From DATAYF01 sp036272735 (GTDB taxonomy: Bacteria > Chloroflexota > Ktedonobacteria > Ktedonobacterales > Ktedonobacteraceae), in NCBI GenBank assembly GCA_036272735.1, contig DATAYF010000707.1, positions 1 through 18,139 on the forward strand: a DNA stretch of 18,139 bases, given 5' to 3'. How positions within the stretch are numbered: the first letter of the stretch is position 1; each line of letters starts with the position of its first letter. Under the pieces are notes generated by a model. That model was not told the DNA's origin and did not search any database. It saw nothing but the letters and a program-made list of their open reading frames with translations. Made by a program: the position numbers and the translations under genes. Of this stretch, positions 1 through 6,829 are shown in pieces.

Positions 1-1
1 G

Positions 2-49
2 AAAACACGTCGTCGTCCTATGGTGCTTCCGGTGGTCATGGAAGTATAG
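2..49 (+). CDS. C-terminal 15 codons of a second RNase J copy (partial)
   Basis: Reading plus from base 2, the window opens with KTRRRPMVLPVVMEV and a TAG stop at 47-49. This is exactly the C-terminus of the minus-strand RNase J at 111-1778. One base differs (position 31 against 129), turning a CCC proline codon into CCG without changing the protein. It is either the tail of a convergent RNase J paralogue or the outer arm of an inverted duplication, natural or artefactual. The rest lies outside the window, so the two cannot be separated here. Confidence 0.5.
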   Translation, partial: KTRRRPMVLPVVMEV

Positions 50-57
50 TTTATAAC

Positions 58-102
58 AAAAAGTGGCTGGATGCGCTCTACAAGCGCATCCAGCCACTTT
101 TT
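58..102. terminator. Bidirectional intrinsic terminator between tail-to-tail RNase J ends
   Basis: A 15-bp perfect stem (63-77 with 83-97) closes a 5-base loop. It is preceded by five A (58-62) and followed by five T (98-102), so it reads as a rho-independent terminator on both strands. It starts within 10 bases of both RNase J stop codons and forms the centre of a much longer palindrome. Confidence 0.8.
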
Positions 103-110
103 GTTATAAA

Positions 111-1778
111 CTATACTTCCATGACCACGGGAAGCACCATAGGACGACGACGTGTTTTCTGGTAGAGGAAATCACTCACCGTGTGTTTGATTTTGTCTTT
201 GACGAAGGACCAATCGGAGCTATGATGGTGGTTGAGACCAACCAGGGCATCCAATACCTGTTCGCGTGCGTCCGCGAGTAGTTCCTCGGCGTCACGCATA
301 TAGACGAAACCGCGCGAGACAAGGTCAGGACCGGCCACAGGTTGCCCCGACTCTTTATCGATAGTCAGGACTACCATTAAAATACCATCTTGCGACAGTA
401 CCTTGCGGTCACGCAGAACAATCTGACCGACATCGCCCACACTCGTGCCATCGACAAACACGTTGCCATTGGCCGAATGCTCAACCAGGCGAATGCCTTC
501 CTCGTCGCTCACATCGATGATATCCCCGTCTTCGGCAACCAGGATGTGGTCCTCCGGTATGCCGAGCGAGTAGGCCAACTTGGCGTGCAGGACCAGCATG
601 CGATACTCGCCGTGCACAGGGATAAAGTGGCGCGGGCGTAGCAGCGAGAGCATAAGCTTCAACTCTTCTCGCGCGCCGTGGCCCGAAACGTGCACATTGG
701 AAAGGCCCTGGTAGAAAACCTCGGCTCCCTGGCGGAACAGGCTATTGATGGTACGATGCACCATTTTCTCGTTGCCGGGCACCGGAGTTGCCGAAAGGAT
801 GACCGTATCGCCGCGCTGAATGCGGATCAAACGATGATCCTGGTTGGCGATACGCGTGAGGGCAGAGGTTGGCTCGCCCTGACTACCGGTGCATACCACC
901 GCGACCTGATCGGGCCTGAACTTATTGATATCCTCGGCACGAATGAGCATGCCAGCAGGAACGTTGAGGTAGCCGAGCTCAATCGCCATTTGCACGTTGT
1001 TGATCATGCTGCGACCGACCAGCGCCAGGTAGCGATCATAGCGCGCAGCGGTATCGATCACCTGCTGCACGCGCGAGATCAGGGACGCAAACGTCGCCAA
1101 CAAAATGCGACCGGGCGCATTGGCGAAAATCTGGTCGAACGAGTCATTGATGACGCGCTCGGAAGGCGTGTAGCCTGGCGACTCGACGCGGGTGCTATCC
1201 CCCATCATCACCAGGACTCCCTCGTTGCCGATACGAGCGATGGCGCCAACATCGGCGGGCTTGCCATCGACCGGGGTGTAATCGAACTTGTAGTCGCCCG
1301 TATGCACCACCGCGCCCGCAGGCGTATGAATTACCACACCAGTGGCATCAGGGATACTATGGTTCACACGGAAGCACTCGGCCCAGGATACGCCCAGGTT
1401 GACTCGATCACCGGGAGCAATAATCTCTAGCGTCGTTTTATCGAGCAGGCGATGCTCTTTGAGCTTCACACTGATCAGGCCATGCGTCAGGCGCGTGGCG
1501 AAAACGGGTGGGAAATCGAGCATCGGCAGGATATAGGGGAGGGCACCAACATGATCCTCGTGACCGTGGGTAATGAGGATACCACGTATACGGCTTTTTT
1601 TATCGGCGAGATAGCTCGTATCGGGGATAACCAGATCGACGCCATACATCTCTTCATCGGGGAACATGACCCCGGCATCTACAATGATGATATCGTCGCC
1701 GTATTCAACGACCATCATGTTCTTTCCGACTTCCCCTAGTCCACCCAGGGGTACAAGTCGAACTTTTTCAGTTGTCAA
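111..1778 (-). CDS. rnj: Ribonuclease J (metallo-beta-lactamase/beta-CASP RNase)
   Basis: A 555-residue enzyme of the usual RNase J length. RNase J is a cytoplasmic 5'-3' exo- and endoribonuclease acting in mRNA turnover and rRNA maturation. Visible are the metallo-beta-lactamase metal motif HGHEDH (71-76), HSIPD (140-144), GDYKFD (161-166), the GDSTR motif (193-197), and the beta-CASP/lactamase C-terminal histidines in HVSGHG (363-368) and PVHGEYRM (388-394). All metal ligands appear intact. Translation starts at TTG (1776-1778); an AGGAGG sits 11 bases upstream, and no ATG fits better. The next minus-strand gene upstream ends 353 bp away, so it is probably transcribed alone. A bidirectional terminator follows the stop. 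The 3' end is duplicated in inverted orientation at bases 1-77. Confidence 0.95.
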   Translation of the reverse strand: MTTEKVRLVPLGGLGEVGKNMMVVEYGDDIIIVDAGVMFPDEEMYGVDLVIPDTSYLADKKSRIRGILITHGHEDHVGALPYILPMLDFPPVFATRLTHGLISVKLKEHRLLDKTTLEIIAPGDRVNLGVSWAECFRVNHSIPDATGVVIHTPAGAVVHTGDYKFDYTPVDGKPADVGAIARIGNEGVLVMMGDSTRVESPGYTPSERVINDSFDQIFANAPGRILLATFASLISRVQQVIDTAARYDRYLALVGRSMINNVQMAIELGYLNVPAGMLIRAEDINKFRPDQVAVVCTGSQGEPTSALTRIANQDHRLIRIQRGDTVILSATPVPGNEKMVHRTINSLFRQGAEVFYQGLSNVHVSGHGAREELKLMLSLLRPRHFIPVHGEYRMLVLHAKLAYSLGIPEDHILVAEDGDIIDVSDEEGIRLVEHSANGNVFVDGTSVGDVGQIVLRDRKVLSQDGILMVVLTIDKESGQPVAGPDLVSRGFVYMRDAEELLADAREQVLDALVGLNHHHSSDWSFVKDKIKHTVSDFLYQKTRRRPMVLPVVMEV

Positions 1779-2131
1779 TGTACAACAAACCTCCTAACCA
1801 CACCATATGTGCAGCAAAAAACTGAAACAAGGTAATATATATCTCCACTCCTGCCTCTACCACAGGAGTAAAAGCCAAAATAAATGCTGAGGAATGTGCT
1901 TAAAATACATCTGATAATTTCATAAAAGAGTTTACCATAGTGATTCCAAAAACACAAGCAACGTCGAGATAAGCCAATATAGAGTACCACCAGATGCCGT
2001 GACGAAGTATATGCGATAGTGCGCAGGATCATTCTAGTATCGTGAAATAGCAACTTATATTAACTTATATTAAATGATAACAAATAGAGGGCTCTATTTA
2101 TGCCCAACACCGTTGTTCATATGGTTTTTGA
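1779..2131. other. AT-rich intergenic region upstream of RNase J
   Basis: About 350 bp without a credible gene. Frames that stay open here have no known motif and no good ribosome site. It should carry the RNase J promoter on the minus strand, but I cannot place one with confidence. An exact 10-bp direct repeat (ACTTATATTA twice, 2052-2071) and a short palindrome (2082-2099, AAATAGAG/CTCTATTT) lie at its upstream end. The palindrome could weakly terminate the kinase gene. Confidence 0.5.
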
Positions 2132-3022
2132 CTAGTTCCGTGAGACGAGCCAGTTGATGATGGCCTCGCATCTCGCAGGGTCATAGGTCAAGCCGATGCT
2201 CACTCCCCACAACCAATAATCCACGCAGCGGACCAGAGTCCAGGAGCATGCGCGAATGGGGTCTAATGCGGCCGCCTCAGTCAATACGCGAAAACAATGC
2301 TCTATGTCCCCCTGCGCTTCCATGTCCTCCAGTCGACGCCACAGCAACTGCGCAACGCCAAACTCTGGATCCCCGGCCACGACCTTCGGATCCACGACGA
2401 GCCATGGCTCCCGCTCACTCGCGAGCACGTCGGCATAGTGGAGGTCGTAGTTGACCAACAGGCTTCCGGTGGATGCTCCGAGCTGGGTTGCCAGGTCTCT
2501 AGCTTGCTCCAACAGATGTCGTGACATCGGACGGCCGTAACGTTCCCAGCGCTCTGGCAGGGTTTGACGCAGGTCCTCCGCTACGGTCTGCACTGTACGC
2601 AGGCCATCTGGGGCTGGTATTGCAAGGCGACGGAGCAAACGGCCAGCTATGTCTACAGCCTCTGCAATCTCCACACCGCTCAATGACCGCAGGTGATCCA
2701 GCCGCTCCAACAGCAATGCGCCGAGTACGGGCTGCACCGCGAGTAGCCGAACCGCGCCCCGCCCGTCCCAGGCTGAGAGGGCCATCGCCTCGTCGGTGGT
2801 AGACTCGTCAATCCAGGATACTTTGAGCACACAAGGCTCGTCTCCATGGCGCACCGGAATGACCAGGCCGAGATAGCCATGCATTGCCGGGCCATCCACC
2901 ACCAAGTTCCACTGGTCGCAAAGTGCCTCAACCAGGCGTGGTAATGCATCAATCCACTTGCGGCCAGCGTCCCCTTCTCTTATCACAGTAGCGGTGGCAA
3001 AGTCTTCGGGAACGGTGATCAT
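2132..3022 (-). CDS. APH(6)/streptomycin-kinase family phosphotransferase
   Basis: A 296-residue protein of the aminoglycoside/hydroxyurea antibiotic kinase family (APH(6), StrB-like), which phosphorylates streptomycin-type aminoglycosides in the cytoplasm using ATP. Recognisable are the family signature EREPWLVVDPKVVAGDPEF (203-221), the Mg-binding DPK aspartate (D211), and a likely ATP-binding lysine (K67 in VLKVSW). The catalytic loop reads NYDLHYADVL (191-200) instead of the usual HGDLHxxNVL. The catalytic Asp193 is kept, the leading His is Asn, and the Mg-binding Asn is Asp198. The ATG at 3022 has a GGAG five bases upstream. A 29-bp perfect hairpin lies in the leader. Real resistance is uncertain: chromosomal family members in soil bacteria may act on other substrates. 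Confidence 0.85.
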   Translation of the reverse strand: MITVPEDFATATVIREGDAGRKWIDALPRLVEALCDQWNLVVDGPAMHGYLGLVIPVRHGDEPCVLKVSWIDESTTDEAMALSAWDGRGAVRLLAVQPVLGALLLERLDHLRSLSGVEIAEAVDIAGRLLRRLAIPAPDGLRTVQTVAEDLRQTLPERWERYGRPMSRHLLEQARDLATQLGASTGSLLVNYDLHYADVLASEREPWLVVDPKVVAGDPEFGVAQLLWRRLEDMEAQGDIEHCFRVLTEAAALDPIRACSWTLVRCVDYWLWGVSIGLTYDPARCEAIINWLVSRN

Positions 3023-3081
3023 AGAACTCCATTATCCTGCTTTTCATCTTGGATTACGTAGTGTAGTTTACCGCGATTTCC

Positions 3082-3146
3082 GTATTCTTACATAGATACC
3101 TATTGATGGTCTAGTAAACCATCAATAGGTATCTATGTAAGAATAC
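3082..3146. repeat. Perfect 29-bp inverted repeat upstream of the APH gene
   Basis: Bases 3082-3110 are perfectly complementary to 3118-3146 around a 7-base loop. The stem is AT-rich and has no T-run on either side, so it is not a classical terminator. It lies 60 bp upstream of the kinase start and 34 bp after the stop of the preceding gene. It could be a leader hairpin, a terminator of another kind, or a miniature palindromic mobile element. Confidence 0.9.
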
Positions 3147-3180
3147 CCATAACCTATAGTTATGAAGCATAAAACACATA

Positions 3181-3651
3181 CTAAACCATGTGCATTGAGC
3201 GCAAGACAGCAATCGCAACAAGGATGAGCACAATGATAACGGCGCCGATGATGAAATACAAGTTTTTGCGACCAAGCGTCACTCGCCCGCCTGGCGTAGA
3301 CTTGCGTATCTCCGCGCGTGCCTCCTCAAGTTTTTGCTTGCGGCGGGCAATACGCTTCTGGCGTTGCTCGTGCACGTTTTGCATACGCCTGTCGGCGTCG
3401 TTGGTTCCCATCTGGCCCGTACGACGGCGCATCAGGCGGTTCGAGTTTGCTTCCTGTTGCGCTTGCTGGTTATTGTTTGTTGGCGTCTGCTTGGGCAGAG
3501 TCGATTTGGCCCCAGGCACGGCAGTTCCACCAACGCGCGGTCTGTTATCTTTGCGACCGCTGCGCTTGCCCCTGGGGCTGGGCGTGGTTGCGGGTCGCGG
3601 TGTAGTATTGTTCACCGAGCTTTGCCGCTGCGGTGTTTTTTCATTAGCCAT
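3181..3651 (-). CDS. Small basic tail-anchored membrane protein, unknown function
   Basis: I do not recognise a family. The start chosen is ATG at 3651, with an AAGGA 10 bases upstream; an in-frame GTG at 3660 is almost touching that site. This gives 156 residues. Residues 1-80 are rich in Pro, Gln, Asn, Arg and Lys and look disordered. Residues 85-118 are strongly charged and probably helical. Residues 131-151 form one C-terminal transmembrane segment followed by five residues, giving a tail-anchored topology with the basic part in the cytoplasm. It lies 78 bp downstream of the tRNA nucleotidyltransferase on the same strand, so the two may share a transcript. A cytoplasmic, RNA- or membrane-associated role is only a guess. 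Confidence 0.75.
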   Translation of the reverse strand: MANEKTPQRQSSVNNTTPRPATTPSPRGKRSGRKDNRPRVGGTAVPGAKSTLPKQTPTNNNQQAQQEANSNRLMRRRTGQMGTNDADRRMQNVHEQRQKRIARRKQKLEEARAEIRKSTPGGRVTLGRKNLYFIIGAVIIVLILVAIAVLRSMHMV

Positions 3652-3729
3652 CAGTGTCACATCCTTTTTTTGCCAGCTAGGATAGATGAGTAGTATTGCT
3701 TGCTTATTTGATTTGTAAACTTATAGGTC

Positions 3730-5103
3730 TTACACGTCATGCTCGTCGAGGTAGGTACGAGCCAGCTTGATTGCCTCGGTTTTATCGTCGGGCGAGAGCG
3801 CACCGTCGATCACCAGGCCGAGCAGATACTCCTTGATGGGGCGCAACCATGGACCGGGTCCGCGCTCGAACATTGCCATCAGCTCATTGCCATCGAGCGG
3901 ACTTTTTAACGGCACACGCTCGGCTTCCTCTTTGAGACGCTGGCAGCGTACTTCCAATTCGGAGACACGCGCAACCGCTCGCGCTACCTTGTCGGCTCGA
4001 TAGCTGGTGATGTCGGCTTGTGAAAGGTCCAGGAGATCCGGGAGTACATCGTCGCTATCGAGCATTAAACGGCGCACGGCTCCATCAGTCCACTCGGTGG
4101 CGTAGGCGTTGGCACGCATATGCAGGCGAACTAGCTTCGAGACGTTATCAATGAACTCGCGATCAAAGTGCAGCCGTTTGAGCACATCGCGTGCCATATA
4201 CGATCCCACGTCCTCGTGGCCGATAAAGTGTACCTTGCCCTCTTCGATGGTGCGGGTGCGCGGCTTGGCGATATCGTGCAGCAGCGCCCCCCAACGTGTG
4301 ACCAGGCGTGGCGCTGAACGTTCCACAACGCGCAACACGTGCACATACACATCCTTGGTGGAAAGCGCGCGTGGAACCGGCTGCTGACTGACGCCGCGCA
4401 ACTCTAGTACTTCTGGGATGATCCACTCCATCAGGCCCATTTCGACGAGCAGGTTCAGGCCGTTGGAGGCATGGGGCGAGAGCAGCAACTTATTCATCTC
4501 GTCACGAATGCGTTCACGACTGATCTTTTGCAACTTGGATGCCTGACGTGCGATAGAATTACGTGTCTCGGCCTCGATGGTAAAGTTGAGCTGAGCGGCA
4601 AAACGCACGGCGCGTAGCAAGCGTAGTGGGTCTTCATCGAAGCGCTTATCAGGCTCGGATCCGACGGCGCGAATCACGTGCGCTTCCAGATCCTGCCGCC
4701 CGGAAAACAGATCGATGATGTGACTGTTTAGAGGATCACGCGCCATCGCGTTAATGGTGAAGTCGCGTCGCAGCAGATCATCCTCAAGGTTGGTTCCAAA
4801 GCCAACTTCGGGCTTACGCGAATCGGGATTGTAGTGTTCGGTACGAAACGTGGTGATCTCGACAATGCCGCCCTCGTAGTGCAGGCGCACCGTACCAAAG
4901 CGCTCTCCCACAAGCACAATCGCCTGAGGATGCGTAGGCGCGACCAGACGTTTAATCTCCTCTGGACGGGCGTCGGTCGCTAAATCCGCGTCGGCGGATT
5001 GGCCGCGATGCAGCAGATTATCGCGCACCGTGCCACCTACGATATAAAGTTGTTTCTGCTGGGCATGAAATATCTGCGCCAGCGTCATAATCATATCTAG
5101 CAT
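3730..5103 (-). CDS. CCA tRNA nucleotidyltransferase / poly(A) polymerase family, HD domain
   Basis: A 457-residue class II nucleotidyltransferase. The family adds CCA (or A) to tRNA 3' ends or polyadenylates RNA. Visible are GGTVRD (23-28), the catalytic pair in SADADLAT (D38, D40), RRDFTINAMA (112-121), and the neck motif EDPLRLLRAVRFA (157-169). An HD-type domain follows (HD at 276-277, then H292, H296), often giving phosphohydrolase activity. The sequence alone does not separate CCA-adding from A-adding or poly(A) forms. The start is uncertain: ATG at 5103 has no clear ribosome site, and in-frame ATGs follow at residues 4 and 6. An extended -10 element lies about 95 bp upstream on the minus strand. 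Confidence 0.92.
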   Translation of the reverse strand: MLDMIMTLAQIFHAQQKQLYIVGGTVRDNLLHRGQSADADLATDARPEEIKRLVAPTHPQAIVLVGERFGTVRLHYEGGIVEITTFRTEHYNPDSRKPEVGFGTNLEDDLLRRDFTINAMARDPLNSHIIDLFSGRQDLEAHVIRAVGSEPDKRFDEDPLRLLRAVRFAAQLNFTIEAETRNSIARQASKLQKISRERIRDEMNKLLLSPHASNGLNLLVEMGLMEWIIPEVLELRGVSQQPVPRALSTKDVYVHVLRVVERSAPRLVTRWGALLHDIAKPRTRTIEEGKVHFIGHEDVGSYMARDVLKRLHFDREFIDNVSKLVRLHMRANAYATEWTDGAVRRLMLDSDDVLPDLLDLSQADITSYRADKVARAVARVSELEVRCQRLKEEAERVPLKSPLDGNELMAMFERGPGPWLRPIKEYLLGLVIDGALSPDDKTEAIKLARTYLDEHDV

Positions 5104-5195
5104 GCTAAAAAATCTATTTTCTGCGCTGTGTAGCAGGGTTCAACAAATAGGGCGAAATAAAGCAGAGTTTCGGGTCGTGACATTACAATGGGCCT

Positions 5196-5204
5196 ATTGT
5201 ACCA
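5196..5204 (-). promoter_or_regulatory. Extended -10 promoter for the nucleotidyltransferase gene
   Basis: On the minus strand this reads TGGTACAAT, an extended -10 (TGn plus TACAAT). No good -35 is visible. It overlaps an inverted repeat, TACAAT (5184-5189) and ATTGTA (5196-5201), that could bind a dimeric regulator. The leader would be about 85 bases. Confidence 0.45.
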
Positions 5205-5222
5205 TGTTCTGCTAGTTGGTAG

Positions 5223-5246
5223 AAGAGGGTAAGAGGGTAAGAGGGT
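5223..5246 (+). repeat. Three tandem copies of AAGAGGGT in the divergent promoter region
   Basis: An 8-bp unit repeats exactly three times (5223-5230, 5231-5238, 5239-5246), followed by TAGAGG. The regularly spaced GGG runs (three plus one GG) make it a borderline G-quadruplex former. It lies between two divergently transcribed genes. Confidence 0.85.
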
Positions 5247-5285
5247 AGAGGTCTTTTTTATTTTTGCTGCTGGTCCACCCTCGCC

Positions 5286-5311
5286 GGTCGTTCGTCTCCG
5301 CAAGAACGACC
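5286..5311. repeat. Short hairpin in the 5104-5445 intergenic region
   Basis: GGTCGTTC (5286-5293) pairs with GAACGACC (5304-5311) around a 10-base loop containing CTCCGCAA. The loop plus stem shares CTCCGCAAG with the larger palindrome at 13279-13355. No T-run follows, and it lies between divergent genes, so it is not a terminator. Confidence 0.5.
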
Positions 5312-5370
5312 CCCACTACGTGTTTTTAGGCATCTTCTGCCAATTACTGGAACTTTTGTCCCAAAACGTC

Positions 5371-5399
5371 TTGACTCGAAGGTGTATTCGTTATATGAT
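5371..5399 (+). promoter_or_regulatory. Sigma-70-type promoter of the 5446 membrane-protein gene
   Basis: TTGACT (5371-5376) and TATGAT (5394-5399) are separated by 17 bp, close to the housekeeping consensus. Transcription would begin near 5406, giving a leader of about 40 bases with a strong AGGAGG before the ATG. Confidence 0.7.
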
Positions 5400-5445
5400 G
5401 CGGAAAAGAAAATTTGTTCTAATTTTTGGAAGGAGGGGCAGTTCA

Positions 5446-6180
5446 ATGGATATTGCCCAAACCAGCAGGCAGGTCAAACCGTCTCGTCACGAGGTCGAAG
5501 AGAGCGACGAATTCTACGGGACACGCATGCCAAGCAGTGTGCGGCGCTATCACACGACCCCGCCGCTACACTCCGATGTCCTTGATGAAGAACTCGACGC
5601 ATCGAACAATTATATACAACGCCGGGCCAGCCGCAGCCAGAAGGTGCCGAGCGTCACTGCGAAAGTTCCGGCCACGCACGCAACCAGGCCACATAAGGCC
5701 CTATCTGTACCGACAACGATCACCAAACACGTGCAGCGCGAACCGCAAACCCAGGAGTTACCGCCGACGAGGCGCTGGCCGGTCGTACCAATGCTTGTTG
5801 GCATGGTCGTGATGGTTTTGTTGTTTATGAGCATTAGCGCTCTTCTGCCCTGGTGGCGAACCTACCAGGATGATCTGCACTACGGGCGACCGCGCACGTC
5901 GCAGCTCGATGCCGTAGTTGGGCATCGTGATAGCGCCGCCAACCCTACACACTTTATCTTTCTCAATTTACATGGTCATGTCGAAATTATGGAAATTCCC
6001 GGTGGGGACGCCACCAAAATGCGCGTGTATATGGGTCCGGTACTCTATGGCAATGGGGCGGACCTTGCTCCTGTTACCGGCGAGATCCGCGACGATAATG
6101 GGCACGAAAATCTCATCGTACACGTACAAAATGAGGAGCTTTTGTTTGTCAATGATGGCACGACCTTCCATGAACACTGA
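5446..6180 (+). CDS. Single-pass membrane protein with a beta-rich outer domain, unknown function
   Basis: I cannot assign a named family. The start is ATG at 5446, with AGGAGG about 9 bases before it and a strong promoter further upstream. The frame stays open back to 5320, but those codons overlap the promoter. The 244-residue product has a polar, basic, probably disordered N-terminal part (1-108), one transmembrane segment (112-135), and a C-terminal domain of about 105 residues. The C-terminal stretch TGEIRDDNGHENLIVHVQNEELLFVNDG resembles one FG-GAP/VCBS-like beta-propeller blade, so extracellular ligand or surface contact is a guess. The positive-inside rule puts the N-terminus in the cytoplasm. 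A strong terminator follows, so the gene is a single transcription unit. Confidence 0.8.
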   Translation: MDIAQTSRQVKPSRHEVEESDEFYGTRMPSSVRRYHTTPPLHSDVLDEELDASNNYIQRRASRSQKVPSVTAKVPATHATRPHKALSVPTTITKHVQREPQTQELPPTRRWPVVPMLVGMVVMVLLFMSISALLPWWRTYQDDLHYGRPRTSQLDAVVGHRDSAANPTHFIFLNLHGHVEIMEIPGGDATKMRVYMGPVLYGNGADLAPVTGEIRDDNGHENLIVHVQNEELLFVNDGTTFHEH

Positions 6181-6195
6181 TCTTACATATAGCAG

Positions 6196-6235
6196 AACAG
6201 CACTCGGTTGCGCTGACGAAGCCGAGTGCTGTTTT
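6196..6235 (+). terminator. Intrinsic terminator after the 5446 gene
   Basis: A 12-bp perfect stem (6196-6207 with 6222-6233), a 14-base loop, and a T-run at 6231-6236. It begins 16 bases after the stop codon at 6178-6180. Confidence 0.88.
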
Positions 6236-6364
6236 TCTACGGAGACGATGTTAGCAGACGTGCTGGTTGCTTGTGGAAAAAAAGTGCTATTCTAGAAGCA
6301 CGACATTGACAACAAAGACGTATTGAACTCCGGTGCAATATTTAAAAGTGAAAGAAACAAAATT

Positions 6365-6727
6365 ATGGCACTCGAACTCTACATGCTCGGCCTGATTGCT
6401 CAGAATATGGATAAGTCGCTGGAATTCTATCGGCGGCTCGGTCTTGCTATCCCCGAACAAAGCGAAGGGCGGCGGCGCGTCGAGGTCAAGATGAAAGACG
6501 AATTGACCTTCTTTATAAACGCCCCAGGGCTGGTGAAAGAATTGGACAACGCTCGTATCATCTTTGAGTTCTACCTGAAAGAGCGAACTGCTGTGGATGC
6601 AAAGTATGCCGAACTCACTGGTTTGGGCTATCAGAGCCATCATGCTCCCTTTGTCGCTTCCATCGGCATGTATTTTGCGACTGTCAATGATCCTGATGGA
6701 AACACCATCCTGCTCTCAGCCGACTAG
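6365..6727 (+). CDS. VOC-superfamily (glyoxalase/bleomycin-resistance-like) protein
   Basis: A 120-residue one-domain protein of the vicinal oxygen chelate fold. It shows the paired beta-alpha-beta-beta-beta modules: an N-terminal strand followed by the helix MDKSLEFYRRLGL (15-27), and a C-terminal module ending in the signature strand VNDPDGNTILLSAD (107-120). Members include metal-dependent glyoxalases, dioxygenases and antibiotic-binding proteins; metal ligands cannot be assigned safely here, so the substrate is unknown. I chose ATG at 6365; the frame extends to a TTG at 6323, but family similarity begins at MALELYML. The ribosome site is weak (GAAAG). Its nearest relative in the window is the VOC protein at 17044, but the two are very divergent. 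Confidence 0.82.
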   Translation: MALELYMLGLIAQNMDKSLEFYRRLGLAIPEQSEGRRRVEVKMKDELTFFINAPGLVKELDNARIIFEFYLKERTAVDAKYAELTGLGYQSHHAPFVASIGMYFATVNDPDGNTILLSAD

Positions 6728-6829
6728 CCAACGAAGAAAATAACGGAAGGATATTTACACCTGCTTAATACGCGTGCGCTAAAATAGGATCAGCAGTACT
6801 AGCAATGCAAGACACAGAAAGGTTTCGCA

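Larger units (their letters stand above)
1..159. repeat. Near-perfect 77-bp inverted repeat at the window edge
   Basis: Bases 1-77 pair with 83-159 around a 5-base loop (78-82). The only mismatch is G31 against G129. The arms cover the terminator stem, the short 3' UTR and the last 15 codons of RNase J, and they may continue beyond base 1. The symmetry far exceeds what a terminator needs. Confidence 0.9.

Noticed and set aside
678..1430. 250-codon plus-strand frame antisense to RNase J
   Set aside because: A shadow of a well-supported gene with intact catalytic motifs; its His/Arg/Asp-rich composition is typical of antisense frames in such genes.
1775..2053. 92-codon minus-strand frame just upstream of RNase J
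   Set aside because: AT-rich, Cys/Tyr/Phe-heavy composition, no ribosome site and no recognisable motif; it overlaps the RNase J start.
5223..5246. CRISPR-like array
   Set aside because: Direct 8-bp tandem units without spacers; no other regularly spaced repeats in the window.
5320..5445. N-terminal extension of the membrane protein to 5320
   Set aside because: It would place the strong -35/-10 pair inside the coding region; ATG 5446 has the ideal ribosome site.
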